DNA of 64,000 bases from Plumapathes pennacea (taxonomy: Eukaryota > Cnidaria > Anthozoa > Antipatharia > Myriopathidae): NCBI GenBank assembly GCA_964036295.1, contig OZ038468.1:5328501-5392500 (forward strand). The letters are read 5' to 3'. The notes under the pieces were generated by a model. The model made no database searches. It was not told where the DNA came from and worked only from the letters and a program-made list of their open reading frames with translations. Positions 30,650 through 42,099 of this stretch are shown here, in pieces; the first letter of the stretch is position 1, and every line of letters begins with the position of its first letter. A program made the translations under genes and the position numbers.

Positions 30650-33334
30650 ACATTATTGTTTTAGAGATGTGTAAAAATAGTTTAGCTGGTTACTATTAAA
30701 TATTGTTCATACACACTCAGCGACAATTTTGCTTTTTTGTTTTCCTTTTTCGATATGCATATTAATTACAGTGTACGTGCATGGTATGCACATGAAATTA
30801 CAGTATACTGACCTATTTGCTTGCAACCAAATGTGATGTAGGCTGTGGTTGAAGAGTACAGCAGGGGCATGTTTGCAATCCTCCAACACATCCATAATGG
30901 CATAGGTTAGGCCAGTGCTTGGGTTGTGGAGTAAATACTTAATGCAGCCACCTTTTGCTCATCTCCTGCACTTTTAAACAGGACTGCAAAAGAAATTATT
31001 TTCTGCCTTCTTGTGGTACCATTTGTTGTTGAGAACCATTTTCTGGCATTTGTTAAGCACTGCTCCCCTCTTAAAGGTGTTTTTTATGCTGGCTGGTGGA
31101 ACAAGCTTTCCAACCAGTCTACAATTTTCCACTTCCGTGACATACTTTGGCCTGGCCAATCGAAACGAGCATTAAATTGATTAGTAGAAATGTCTGATAT
31201 AGTCATTTTTAGAATTCCGTACACTTTACTTTTAATATTTTTGTAGTAATACGCTACTTGCGTCCGTCCGTCTACCTGCAACACTCTTTCCCAGGCGTCC
31301 TCATCATAAAAATGTCGAAGATGGCCGCCACACAGAGTGAAACTCAAGTATAAATATTGGCCTCATATGCAAACCACAGTTCTTTTAGAAATCGGAAATG
31401 AGTTTTAAAAGAGAATTTGTGCTCTCAGGTGAGTGGATGCTGTGCGGATGCTGGTTAATGTTTGAGAAATGGGGAGATTTTGATGTTGATCAATCGGCAC
31501 ATTGCAGAGAATTTTGTACTTTGGCACTGTAAATTGCATTCGAGTTGTTTGAAATGGACTTCAGAAAGGAAGGAAAAAGTCCGCTTACCGTGTTTACACT
31601 AATCTCGCTAGTCATATAACATTGCCTTATTTACCTCCTGGCAGAAGGTGCATCCTGTGAAAAAAACGTGCATCTGTGTCAGCAAGTAATGTTCAATGCA
31701 TCAGCTCCAGTTTGTTATCTGCGAAGAACATCTGCATTATTTAAAAGTAAGATAAAAAAATAATCCAAGTAAACTAAAGTAAATATGGATTGACAGCCAC
31801 GCACAGCATACCGTTATACTAACAGTAAATTTATTATACTATTGAGGAATAGCTCAGCTAGTAGTAGTAGTTTCTGCAACACTGATAAGGCACTAACGGA
31901 AAAGGAAAGAATAATGGAGAAAATTATACCTGACAGTAAGCGTTCCGAACAACCACGCTCGTAGCTGATAAAACAACTGCAGCAATCTGACCAATTATGC
32001 GCCAAGAAAACCAATGTAACAATGGAAGATAAACCAATGAAAATAGAGTAGAGGACAATGAAGCCTATAGAAAATTACCGAGTAGGACAACACAAAGCAA
32101 ACGAGGACAATACCGAAAAGGTAAGCTAATTGCGGCCTAGATAAACAAAGGGTATGAAATGCTGTGCGTGCTTGCACCTGCGAATCTAACAGTATTTGTA
32201 TTTTTAGAGAAAAAGTACCACCCTCTTTAAGTGATGTTCTAATGAGCAAACCATGTACTGTAGAACACTTGAAACAGAAATATGTAAATGCTATAAACAG
32301 CTTTTACTCATCTCCAACATGAGCAAGACTTAGCGTAGGCATCAAGTGGTTCAGTATAAGTTCGTTTTCTTGAGTGGCTACCACCTGTTTGAAGCTGTAA
32401 CACCGTGCATACTTCTCTCAACTGTGCTAACTTAAGCTAACTGATCTTTCCAGCATGCAAAAGTTCACAAACGTTTACTGCTACGACTTGAATAGGGTGA
32501 TTGGGACTTTATGTCTCTGTATACCTCTTGGCATATGGCTTGAATGCAGTCTTCTGATTCAAGGGCTTTGAGATCTTCCTCTGTAACTTGTTCCTCCTGG
32601 CTGTCGATTTCGTCAGCTTGTCATTGGCGCTGTAACGCTGACATTCATGAGAAAAAGTTGCCAATTTGTCGGGCAGTCCACCATTCCTCGAGCTTGAATT
32701 GGAGTTTCCCACTCCTATCTCTGGTGCAATGTCTGGAAAATTGAAAATTGAAATTTAGGCATTTTTCCTGGCGCTGTAAAATGTTCTATTTGCATTATCT
32801 TGCAATGAATTGTATATCGAATTGTTCATAAGGCTCTCTAGTTTTCTAAGAGAGTAACAAGTTTCACCTCAATTTAGCTGGTAAGGGGAAATCAGGCATA
32901 TTGTGACCCCTGCTAATCGCCATCGAACAAAGGGCAGAAATTGCCTTGATTTAGAAGCTATTTTTTTTAAACTTGGGACCTAATTCATAGTTAGAACCTA
33001 CACAGCCGAAAAGTTTAGTTCTTTATTGGCAAAACTGTGCAAAAACTTTTGTACGATTTCAGTATTTCAAAAGTTATGACCGTTTGTATCAGCACATGTG
33101 CGAGCATTTACGATATTTCCGGTTATTGCAAGATTGGTCCATCTCAAGCAGATTTTGCCATAATACAGCTTACCTGCTTCGCAACATGGGCATATTTCCA
33201 ACTTGAGCCATTTCCAACCCCTCAGATGGCTGAAGACCATAATCACAGCCGGTAAATAGGTATTGCCGTTGAACCTTCGAATTAATAGCTAGAGCACAGC
33301 CTCCATCGAGTCTCTTGTTTAGCGAACCAGAGCT
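30650..33334. other. Unassigned region with small ORFs
   Basis: A minus-strand ORF at 31084-31347 (YYYKNIKSKVYGILKMTISD, FDWPGQSMSRKWKIVDWLES) and one at 32509-32712 (basic, RRNKLQRKISKP) have protein-like composition but no motif I recognise. They could be exons of an unknown gene or transposon. The rest shows no signal. Confidence 0.3.
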
Positions 33335-34126
33335 TTAAACCATGACTACGTTTTGCGCTAAATAGCCTACTAAAACAGACAATAAGGTATTGCAGTCGGT
33401 CTTTAGGAAGAAAATCGAGATTGGAGGGCTTAAAAGTTGAAAAATTATCCCCATTGATCGACTCTGTTGTGACACTGCTTCCACCGAGGTCCGCTTAAAT
33501 TCAGAGCCCTTTGCTTCCAGGGACCCCGTCAGCAGTGCCTTCCACATGTTGTTGGGAACGAACTGAACCCTTGCACAGAAAAGAATGGCATACTTGGCTT
33601 GGTCGTCTTGTTGGTAGGACGTGGCTGCTCCAAGCTTTCTCAGCTCCTGCCAGACCTGTGCCCAACCCCCTTTCAGTTGGGGCAGCAATTGCACCAGATG
33701 TCCGACGTTGAGTATGCTCAGAAGCTTGTCTTCAGAACAACACAGAAGCTCTGCCCAAATCTTCTTAAGTGCATTTGTTTTCTCTTTGAAGGTCTGGACA
33801 TCTGGGTGCCACATCGCTGTTGTCAGGCTAGGTGCCATGTCGAGCAGGAACTGCAATCGGAGGTTCTTGTTGCCAGAGAATTGGATGGCATGCCTGCCGA
33901 ACGTGGAGAATTCAGTGAAGAAGGTGCACAAGACACATCCTGTTTCCAGACATTGCTGCGACAGCATCACAGCCCTACCTGCCCCCCTCAGTGGATCTGT
34001 AAGGGCAGGCGTTGCTAGCTGATGCATCACAGGTGCACTGCGTTTCTTCCAGGCGCTACAAGTTTCCAAGCAACTCGTACACTGTGGACTTCCTGTGAAG
34101 ACAGTGTAACCACCAAGCAGCTTCAC
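33335..34126 (-). CDS. Unrecognised 263-residue ORF
   Basis: A long uninterrupted frame with balanced composition. It has two Cys pairs near the N-terminus (CTSCLETC; TGCVLC) and a Leu-rich middle part (WAELLCCSEDKLLSILNVGH). No known domain is apparent. It may be an exon of a larger minus-strand gene together with 35052-35474. The plus-strand ORFs at 33599-34022 are its shadows. Confidence 0.35.
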   Translation of the reverse strand: MKLLGGYTVFTGSPQCTSCLETCSAWKKRSAPVMHQLATPALTDPLRGAGRAVMLSQQCLETGCVLCTFFTEFSTFGRHAIQFSGNKNLRLQFLLDMAPSLTTAMWHPDVQTFKEKTNALKKIWAELLCCSEDKLLSILNVGHLVQLLPQLKGGWAQVWQELRKLGAATSYQQDDQAKYAILFCARVQFVPNNMWKALLTGSLEAKGSEFKRTSVEAVSQQSRSMGIIFQLLSPPISIFFLKTDCNTLLSVLVGYLAQNVVMV

Positions 34127-35051
34127 CGGCTTCTATCCACTGCTCTTGGGGCACTGCCTGTTGCCTTGCAGCAGTCACCTGCACAGGACAACAGGATGTA
34201 ATAATTTGGTATTTACTATTATGGGAGAGATCTTTTGTGTCACACTGCAGGGATCATGGGTTCGTTGGCTGTCTGTCTGCTTTGACTGTGTCTGTGCGAC
34301 TGCATAGGCTGTATCCGACTCACCTCTCAACTAATGGGCTTGTCTTTTTGCATGAACTCACCGATGCGCCTCAGAGCTCCTTCAGGCACTCTGGTCATGT
34401 TCGCACTAGGGAATGTGGCCAGCTTGGCTCTGATGTCCATTTCCACCCTGGCAGCCCCCCCCCCCCCCCACATCTCTTTGTCCTCCCGCTGCTGGCCTCG
34501 ACAGGTAGGGTTCAACGAGCATGGCGTGCTGGTGCATAGTCGTCGTCGTCGTCGCCACCGCCGCTCATGTGAAAAGGCCATAGCCAGTGTCCATATTCTC
34601 CACAGCAACTCTGCTCTTGAGGATTTTAAGGGCGCTTTCTTGAGGCAGGAGCTCATTATGCAAACCAGTTATTGAAGGTGTTGTACCTTTTGTACTTTGA
34701 TGTAAGCTATTGGTTATATGAATGTAATATAGATTGATGGTTTTGGAATTTAAAAAAATGCCACAAATTTTATTTTAGTTTTGTGCAATTATAGGGGTGG
34801 CTTCAATAAGTAGTAGACACTGTTACTGCTCTACAGGTTGCAGCCTCTAACAGGTCTTTTGCTCTGCCCTAAGGTATCTTTCGAGATCCAATATTTTAAA
34901 TCCATACAGTGATGGACTCGTGGTTGGCTTGTTGTCATTTGCTGACCTTCCTCGTCCATGCTGTAGGTCTTTAAGATCCTTTCATTCCTGCCACAGGAAG
35001 TTCAATGTAATGGTTTCCAGCCTTGAGCATGGTAGGAAAACCTGTGGGATA
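34127..35051. other. Unassigned, with poly-C and (GTC)n tracts
   Basis: A 15-base C run lies at 34455-34469 and a (GTC)n tract at 34539-34554. Minus-strand frames here (for example QESALKILKSRVAVENMDTG around 34640-34570) look protein-like but are short. Confidence 0.3.
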
Positions 35052-35474
35052 CTAAGACTGGATATCATTAACCTGAAAAACAGAAAACAGTCTATTGACT
35101 TGTTGTTCAGTGGGATTATTTTTGGCCAGGTTATGGCTTGCTCCTGACCAATTGCCACCAAGTTTATTTTCCTTTGCAATGGTTTGCAGAGACAACAGGC
35201 ATTGATCGAGATAGAACTTTGTAAAAACAAAACTGGTTCCTGCAAGGACAAGGAAAGCATTAACATTCAACAGAAAGGGGTTATCCGAACTTGCATTGAC
35301 TGGGTTTGCCAGAGACATCACCTGTTGTCGTAATGTATCCGACAAAACCAATTGAGTGTAGTTGTGGATGACTTGAAGTGCTTCTTCAGATGGCCTTGCT
35401 GACCACGAAATCCAGTAATCTTGGATTAGCTGCCCAAAGGGGTCTGTTGGCACAGGAACACCACCTTTAGGCAC
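35052..35474 (-). CDS. Unrecognised 140-residue ORF
   Basis: The frame reads TDPFGQLIQDYWISWSARPS, LVLSDTLRQQVMSLANPVNA and YLDQCLLSLQTIAKENKLGG. Composition is protein-like and helix-rich. I know no family for it. It might share a gene with the ORF at 33335-34126. Confidence 0.3.
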   Translation of the reverse strand: MPKGGVPVPTDPFGQLIQDYWISWSARPSEEALQVIHNYTQLVLSDTLRQQVMSLANPVNASSDNPFLLNVNAFLVLAGTSFVFTKFYLDQCLLSLQTIAKENKLGGNWSGASHNLAKNNPTEQQVNRLFSVFQVNDIQS

Positions 35475-35912
35475 TTTGCTACACAGCTGGCCATTGCTTG
35501 TTGAAACAAAAGTGTGAAGGAAAAAACATTAACGTCGACATGCTGTGTTGTCGAGTACATTTATAATAATGAAGACTTTATTTAAGTGTCAGAAGGTATA
35601 TAGCTGAAGGGTAATGAACTGATTGGGGACACTGTCTACTAGCTTTTCTATCCTATTTAAAATAACTGGGACATTATATCTGATTAAACTATCTAAACTT
35701 TATGATTTAGAAGCTAATGCGGACTCTATACATCAAAATGTTCCGTATAAAAAAGTTAAAAACTAGTTAGAAAGACCTTAATGTGTGACCTATATTTAGG
35801 TAAGAAAATAATAGAAAAATAATAGGAAAATAATAGAAACCAATAAATATTAATTAAAACCTAACCTAGATTGTACTAATTTGAGGATAAAAACAATTAC
35901 TGCATGCTTCGG
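35475..35912. other. Unassigned AT-rich sequence
   Basis: Repeated words such as aataatagaaa near 35805-35840; no coding signal. Confidence 0.35.
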
Positions 35913-36330
35913 TTAGGAGTTCCGTGATATTGCACTGTCTAATGCATTTAAGGAAACTGTAGCATCTAATTTTGACCACAATTTTGGTCCCAGGTACTTA
36001 AGGCTATGTTTTCCGTACGAAACGGTATTAAAACGTGATGTGATAAAATCTGCGTTCCTCAGGTCGTAGGAGCTATTATTTTTACAAAATAGATTTTGTA
36101 TGTACTTAGGGATTAGGTTATTTTTCACTTTGTACATTAAAATGGCAATATCTTGGAGTCGTCTGTTTTGTAGTGTTGGCAGGCCAGCAGTTTTCAGAAG
36201 TTCTTCATACGGTGCTGTCTTGTTGTGGTAGACTGCATGCAGCGCCCTTTCCTGCACTCTCCAGCTTTCTACTGTCTGATGCATGGCAAAAGTGCCAGAC
36301 CATATGGCAGTGCGTCAGGTGTGGAAGGAT
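35913..36330 (-). pseudogene. LINE reverse transcriptase tail
   Basis: The frame reads WRVQERALHAVYHNKTAPYE, LLKTAGLPTLQNRRLQDIAI, LMYKVKNNLIPKYIQNLF and SYGKHSLKYLGPKLWSKL. This is the C-terminal tail of a CR1/L2-like LINE (lervQeRAlr.vy...s.yeeLL). It is truncated before the catalytic domain. Upstream to 36330 a second frame reads HMVWHFCHASDSRKLE, so a frameshift is present. Confidence 0.75.
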
Positions 36331-36406
36331 TGCAGATCAGTATATCTGCAGTTTGGCTTGTGTTGGTATCAGATTTCAAAGACGCGTCAGAACCCCGACT
36401 TGTTTG

Positions 36407-36601
36407 CTAGCCTTCTTGCATACATTTATGATACAATGTTTGATTGTTATCACGTATATACTGGACAGCATACAATTCTGGAGCATCTATATGAGCCAGC
36501 CTGGTATATAGGCATGACTCCATTGGGTCTGGCTTAGTTGGGTCAATGTTTAGCACCAAACCGTCGCCATTCACAAGAACCTGGTCCACTGGAATAGGCA
36601 C
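36407..36601 (-). CDS. SNase-like (staphylococcal nuclease-type) fragment
   Basis: The frame contains GDGLVLNIDP and YTRLAHIDAPELYAVQYI, which resembles the D-G-D...vRl.gIDaPE core of thermonuclease-like domains. The Arg and the IDAPE motif are present. Only about 60 residues remain, so it is an exon or remnant. No known partner is adjacent. Confidence 0.35.
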   Translation of the reverse strand: MPIPVDQVLVNGDGLVLNIDPTKPDPMESCLYTRLAHIDAPELYAVQYIRDNNQTLYHKCMQEG

Positions 36602-38929
36602 TGACAGGACTGGCAGTTGTCACCCAGGCAGAATGGGGAGCTGGTGACAAAGGCCTTGTGTATCTCTTCATCAACTTTTGTTGTGATGAGACATGGAGAC
36701 ACTTGTATTAGTAAGTGGAGTACATTCCTTCGATAAACCATGTGTGAACTGTTTTTTTATTTAAATATTTTTTATGGGGTTATCGAAATTTGGAATGACT
36801 TCTGTTTTCTTTTAGAATTTTTTATATGTAAAAATTGGGGTGTGTATAGGCATGATACTGTTCACTTTTAAAATTTCTCATGACCTCCCTCAGCTGAGGA
36901 CAGAGTGGAACCCTGCACACAGCCAAGCAAGGGTTATTGATCTCACTAAGTAATGCACAACAGATCAAAAGACAATCCAGTTGCAGAAATATCTGTACCC
37001 CATTTTTTCAAAGACCCCCTCCCCTCTAAGAATTTACGTTTCCATGGGATTTCCTTTTACCACCCTCTGGAAAATTTTAAACTTTGTTGAGCCCTCACCC
37101 TTGGAAATTTTCAGCTACCAGACTGACCCCCAATCCCTTGGAACTATCTTGTCCCTCCAAGGTGGGGTATATATAATTTCTGGAATGTTCTAATTTGGCA
37201 GAGAACAACTTCCTTTTTTGGAAGACCATACATTAAGGCTTGCCTTTCCCGCTTGTACAAAGAGGCGAGCTGAAGTTTCTTTTTGTTTAGGTTCACAATG
37301 AGGAATAAAAAGACCACAAATACCAACCTGTTTGGCAAATAATGTCTGGGAGGACTTACTGCACTTCGAACCTCTCCACTGCACAGGTGTTTCACCGGTT
37401 CGTTGACATGTTAAAGTATCGGGAATGAAGACACTGTGCGGTGGACGAACATTGTCTCTTGAAGTGAGCTGGTAGAGCATCCAATATTTATGGTGTCGGC
37501 CAACATCGTCAGAAGACTGTTACCTCTTGGACGACCCCGGGCTGGTAGCTCTCCCTCTGGAATGGCCGTTGCTCCAATCTTATTGCTAGTGATGCTGATC
37601 AGCTGGCCAATCTGCTGCTGTTGTTGTATTGCAAGCCGTTTGCATTGCTGAAGGGCTAAGCGCAATTGTGTCAGGACCTAAACAGGAGCTTAGAAGAATC
37701 TTTGTGATAGTTGACCAATATCTTGTTCATTTTTTTATCAACTCAATTTTCTCCTTAAGTTTCTCACCAGAAATATATCATACAAAAAGGAGAACTTGGC
37801 TTTTGATAAGTTGCTCAGGTGAGAGTTGACAGAAATATAAATTCTCACTACATTGCTCTTGGAGAATCTGTGTGTGAAAGGATTAAGCAAGTATGGTCTG
37901 GCGTACATGTCTATATCTTGTCACATTTCATGGCTGCTAGTGTTTGGCTCTGGAATGTTGCATTTATTTATGTTATTTTTTTAATGTTGCATGCATTTAT
38001 GTTTAGAGTAAGTTTCAACAAGAGATAAATGTACATACTGCATTACTTGCTTGATTGACCGGGAACTTCCTGGTGAATATTCCATGCCATGTCTGCAAGT
38101 TGTTCAGTGTCATCTGCAAAAAAGGGTATAACACTACGAGGAAAATATGAAGAGTTAAAGTCACAATTTCTAAGACAGGTTAAATAGATGTGAGCTTTGT
38201 CTAAAGAGCTTGGGGATTCCTTAAGAAGGTTTTCTAAGTGATGCAAACTTCTGTTGTTGGCAAAGTCGGCATCAACATCTTGTGGTATCCATGGTGGTGG
38301 AACTTGGACCTTTTGAAAAATCAAGAGTGACATTGTTAGTAGGTTCAATCCATGAATGAGAGATGGATGAATCACATCCAGGAACTTATAATATTAAAGT
38401 ATTTCATGCTGACAATGTGCAGTATGTTTTCAGTATTGAGTTTCTTTCAAGCCTATACCACTTAAGCCTCTGGCTTTGGCTCTTAATTTCAATATGTACA
38501 AAACATAAAACAATAAAGGCGATTGTTATGTTATGTTATTTTATGCTTGGCTCTTATTGGTTTAAACTGATCCTGCCAAACTGCAAATATCATATACAGT
38601 TTGTTTTTGAAAGTCTTTCTGCTCAAAGATTATAAATAGGGAGCAAATTATTTTTGTACTAGAGGCATGTTAAATGGTCACTATTTTGACGAGCTTGTAA
38701 AGGCATCTCAAAGGAATTGTGTGCTTGATACCCAGACTTTTCTGTGTGTTCCAGTGGGTTAAATACTGAAACAAGTTGTGACATTGAGTGTGCAATAGAT
38801 TCCTTCAAGCTTGACATCCATAAAGTCTCATTTTTCTGACTTTTTAACATCGTGTTTGCCAAAACGTTCTGAAACTTGGTAGAGTTGGGATGTGTTCTTT
38901 CTTGTGACTGGGTGCATTTTTTAATTTAA
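36602..38929. other. Unassigned region
   Basis: Several short minus-strand frames (37190-37665, 38043-38375, 38659-38862) with no recognisable motifs. A ~45-bp piece near 37763-37810 (tctcaccagaaatatatcat, gagaacttggctttt) matches the dispersed repeat at 2517-2560. Confidence 0.3.
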
Positions 38930-39546
38930 TTAATTTTGCACATTCGGTCCCAGTCCCTTTCCATGTCTAAAGTGGCTAACTGCAGGTGTTTTACAACAAA
39001 CGGTAGTGCCTAAAGTGGCAATTGTTTCAAATTGTTGTTCTTGCTCAGAATATTTTTGAAATATACGATGCCTGGCGATAGTTGTGGACTCGTAGCTTTC
39101 TTGCCACCCTGCGTGTTTGCCGAGTGAGTTTTCACCTGCGACTTTTGGTGGAAGTGCCCTCTCCTTGCTCTTCTTGTTCTTGTTCTTCCTCGTCAATTTC
39201 TTCCTCTTTGTCTGGTGGTGGTGGTGGTGGTGGTACTTCCACACGTTCCCGCACTGGCCGGGAGTTGACAGCAGACTGGGGACCCGTAGCTACAAACGTT
39301 AGTATTTCACTTAAGTTTCTTTTAAAAGAATCAAAGTTCGTCCAGCTTTCGATATTTGGAGCAATAAATCGTTCTAAGGCGTCCGAACGGTGCACGAGTT
39401 CTTTGAGCAAATGCTTGGGAACATGGATTATTTCCGCAATTATGACCTTTAGCTCTGGTCAGCAGGTCAACTGTTACTAGACCGGTTGTGGAAAAGCAGG
39501 GTGAAAGATGGCCGGTTTTGCAAAGTCGTACAGAACGCAGGATCAT
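38930..39546 (-). CDS. Unrecognised ORFs with Pro-tract and acidic linker
   Basis: One frame (39410-39132, open upstream to about 39457) reads VPKHLLKELVHRSDALERFI, then NSRPVRERVEV, seven prolines and an acidic stretch EEEIDEEEQEQEEQGEG. The heptaproline is encoded by a (GGT)n tract at 39214-39234. A second frame (39244-38930) overlaps. This might be an exon of an unknown protein. No family recognised. Confidence 0.3.
39214..39234. repeat. (GGT)7 microsatellite
   Basis: Seven consecutive GGT units. Confidence 0.95.
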
Positions 39547-40417
39547 GTATGTGTGATGTTTGTTTTTTTTGGTTTAACTACCCCTCCTCTTAAAGCAGAA
39601 AAGGCCAACTCTTACTGCTTCTGTGAGAACAAGCCTTCATTTTATATAAAGAGACGGGCTGACGTATTTCGGTTCCTTGAGTTGTTCTAAAGTCCCACTT
39701 TAGAATTTCTTGTATCCCTTTACATATGTACGTACCCCTTATTTAAACACGGATTTTCAGTGTAGCTGAAAAACAGCTAATATGTTCTTGAAAATGTAAT
39801 TTTGACGCTACTTATGTTAGGGGTAAGTAGATGACAAGTGTCTTTCTGTGTAAAAATTTAACCGAAATAGCTGTAATAGCCTTATCAAGGTTATTTGTGA
39901 TAAAGAATTTATAAACAATATCAAAAATAGTAATCAGCTTTATTAATCTGTCAATGACTGCTACTACCTTGAGCAAGATCACTGCAAGATCACTCAATTG
40001 TTTCTCCTAAAAAGATGTTGAACCTCGAATAGCAGACCTCCTTCCGCAAACTACACTTGTGATATAAGAAAATATGCCATTTACTTTAATGAAAAATTAA
40101 GTGAAAATTTTCTACACACTTCAGCTAATTTCTCAATATCCGAGTAGAACTTAATGAGCAAAAAAATTTTAAAACAGAATTAGCGGTATTTAATTATTTA
40201 TTGAATGACCAGAGTGCGCAATCCTAACTGCGATCAGAACTAACAAGTTCTGACTTACTCCAGGCTACTAACGCCAGCCAAAAGGAGTACCAGCAAAGTC
40301 TTAAATCTGACCATGATGGCTTATTGAATGACCAGAGTGTGCAACCCTTACCACGCCTGTTGACATCATAAAAAAGCTGGGGTGGTTACACGCTCAAATT
40401 AGACTCTCAGCCTTAAG
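39547..40417. other. Unassigned; short direct repeat
   Basis: ttattgaatgaccagagtg occurs at 40198 and again at 40320, each followed by similar bases (tgcgcaatcc, tgtgcaaccc). It lies just upstream of the Crypton-type remnant. Otherwise no feature. Confidence 0.4.
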
Positions 40418-41420
40418 ATGCAACAAGAAATTGAGGATCTAAAAGAATTTTATGTCTTTAATTACGAATACCAAAGAGACACAAGTGCGTTGACTGAATC
40501 CACAGTCAACAGATTGGTCGAACGCTTGCTGTGCTTTCTCTGTTTCGCAAAACATCAAGAAACTATGCAGTTAGAACTCTTATTCTAAACCTTCCACTGG
40601 TGGAAAAGTATGCTCACTGAAGTCCTCAACACTGAGTGTGCACTTAGGATCTCTGCTGCACGTTGCAAAGATTTTATACAGGCACAGGCTAGATAACACA
40701 GCTGAGTATGAAAATGGAATTAAATCGCTGCAACGTCAGCTAGATGAGTCTGCCCAAAAGGAGAAATAGTTGTAGTCTGCACCGAAGGAAGTGAGCAACG
40801 CCAAGGAAGTTGTGTTTCCTGAGCTCTTAGAAATTTGCCACCAGCTTCAGCAGGAATTCGAGGAATTCCCCTCCAAGTTCAAAAGGGCCAGACTGGTTCA
40901 TGACCTGCTGGTGCTGCTGATTTACTGTACCGTCAATCCAGGAAGGGCAAAGAATAGGTGACACTGAGGATAGCGACAGAAAAGAGCAAGGTGTCAGAAA
41001 ATGGAGACAAGAAGTACATCCTCTTCCTGAATGATGGGTCTGAAGTTCAGTTGTATGAGGGCGCATATAAGACCAGCAAACATGGCCCCAGCTATTATTT
41101 GAAGCTGTACACTAAAACCTACCGCTTTGTACTGTTGGCTGACAAAAACCACAGTTTCCTCTTCTGCAACACAAAAGGAGATCCTTTCACAGAATCGTCC
41201 TACCACCGATACTTAAGCCGTTTCTTCGAGTAACGCTGTTCGACTCGTTTAACCACCAACGACCTTAGACAAGTAATGGTCACATACTTCCTTTCGTTGC
41301 CCAAGAGCAACAATCAGGTCACGAGAGAAAGTGTTGCAGCTGTCGTGAAACACAGTGTGCAGGCCCAGAAACGCTACTACGACGAGAGACTGGCCTCCCA
41401 GAAAAGGGCACGAGGTTTAA
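40418..41420 (+). pseudogene. Crypton-type tyrosine recombinase remnant
   Basis: An N-terminal part reads EIEDLKEFYVFNYEYQRDTS and TESTVNRLVERLL. Later parts read CTVNPGRAK, FLNDGSEVQLYEGAYKTSKH, NTKGDPFTESSYHRYLSRFF, TTNDLRQVMVTYFLSLPKSN, VVKHSVQAQKRYYDERLAS. The series NPGR, LR..VTYF, KHSV and RYYDE fits the Arg, Arg/His, His and Tyr residues of tyrosine recombinases as in Cryptons, which integrate DNA by recombination. Stops and frameshifts (near 40590, 40770, 40955, 41232) disable it. Family is assigned from motif order by eye. Confidence 0.6.
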
Positions 41421-42099
41421 AGCTCAAGATGACAGGCTTTATGATCTGTGCACTCCTAAAGTCGACATCCACAAGAACGTCAGGGGAAAAACACGCTAGT
41501 CCATGGTCATGTTCATTGATAGATTTTATTGTTAGATTTTGTTTCATTAAGCTTGAAGTTGGCTTTGATTTTCTGCATTTTCAAAGTCATATCAATAGAC
41601 CAGTTTCTCGAGATTGCGTGCGCCCAAGCTTGACAAGCCATAGCAACAGGACCTGGTCACATGACCCTCAGCAAATTCATCGCTTCAGGCTTTTTGAGTG
41701 CCAGGAACGAAAGAGCATGAACAAATAAGTAGAAATGCAAATTTCAGGCTCACAGCATTTATAGATCAAATTTGGCAGCACTTTAAATTTACAAAAAAAT
41801 AAGATTTGTATGGGAAAAGTTGCTCGTGAGGAAGCTGAAGTGATGAATATTTAGTAGCCAGGTCCTCCAAAGGCCCCAATTACCAGCCAGTGCTTTCAGT
41901 ATGCCATGTTATTGTTAATAACGTATACACATGTACCTGAATTTGCAGAGGTTTCTATTGGAAGAACTTTATTACTTGTATGTTACTATTGTCATTAAAT
42001 AATGCACAATACCATTTTCCCCTATTTTCTGTTTGCAAATTCTTACTTTGTGAAAGCTTATCTTACAGTGTTTGCTCAAACATTTTTAATTTAATTGAT
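41421..42099. other. Unassigned sequence
   Basis: No recognised coding signal after the recombinase remnant; the frame to 41728 does not resemble a known protein. Confidence 0.3.

Noticed and set aside
34237-34675. Plus-strand ORFs with poly-Pro and Arg runs
   Set aside because: Translation of poly-C and (GTC)n tracts.
37500-37520. Hammerhead core candidates (also near 8885, 27262 and 63895)
   Set aside because: Each has a CUGANGA-like word, but no GAAA with a pairing stem II follows within a plausible distance.
39082-39480. 132-residue plus-strand ORF with Ser/Gly runs
   Set aside because: Low-complexity reading of the (GGT)n and acidic-linker DNA in the opposite strand.
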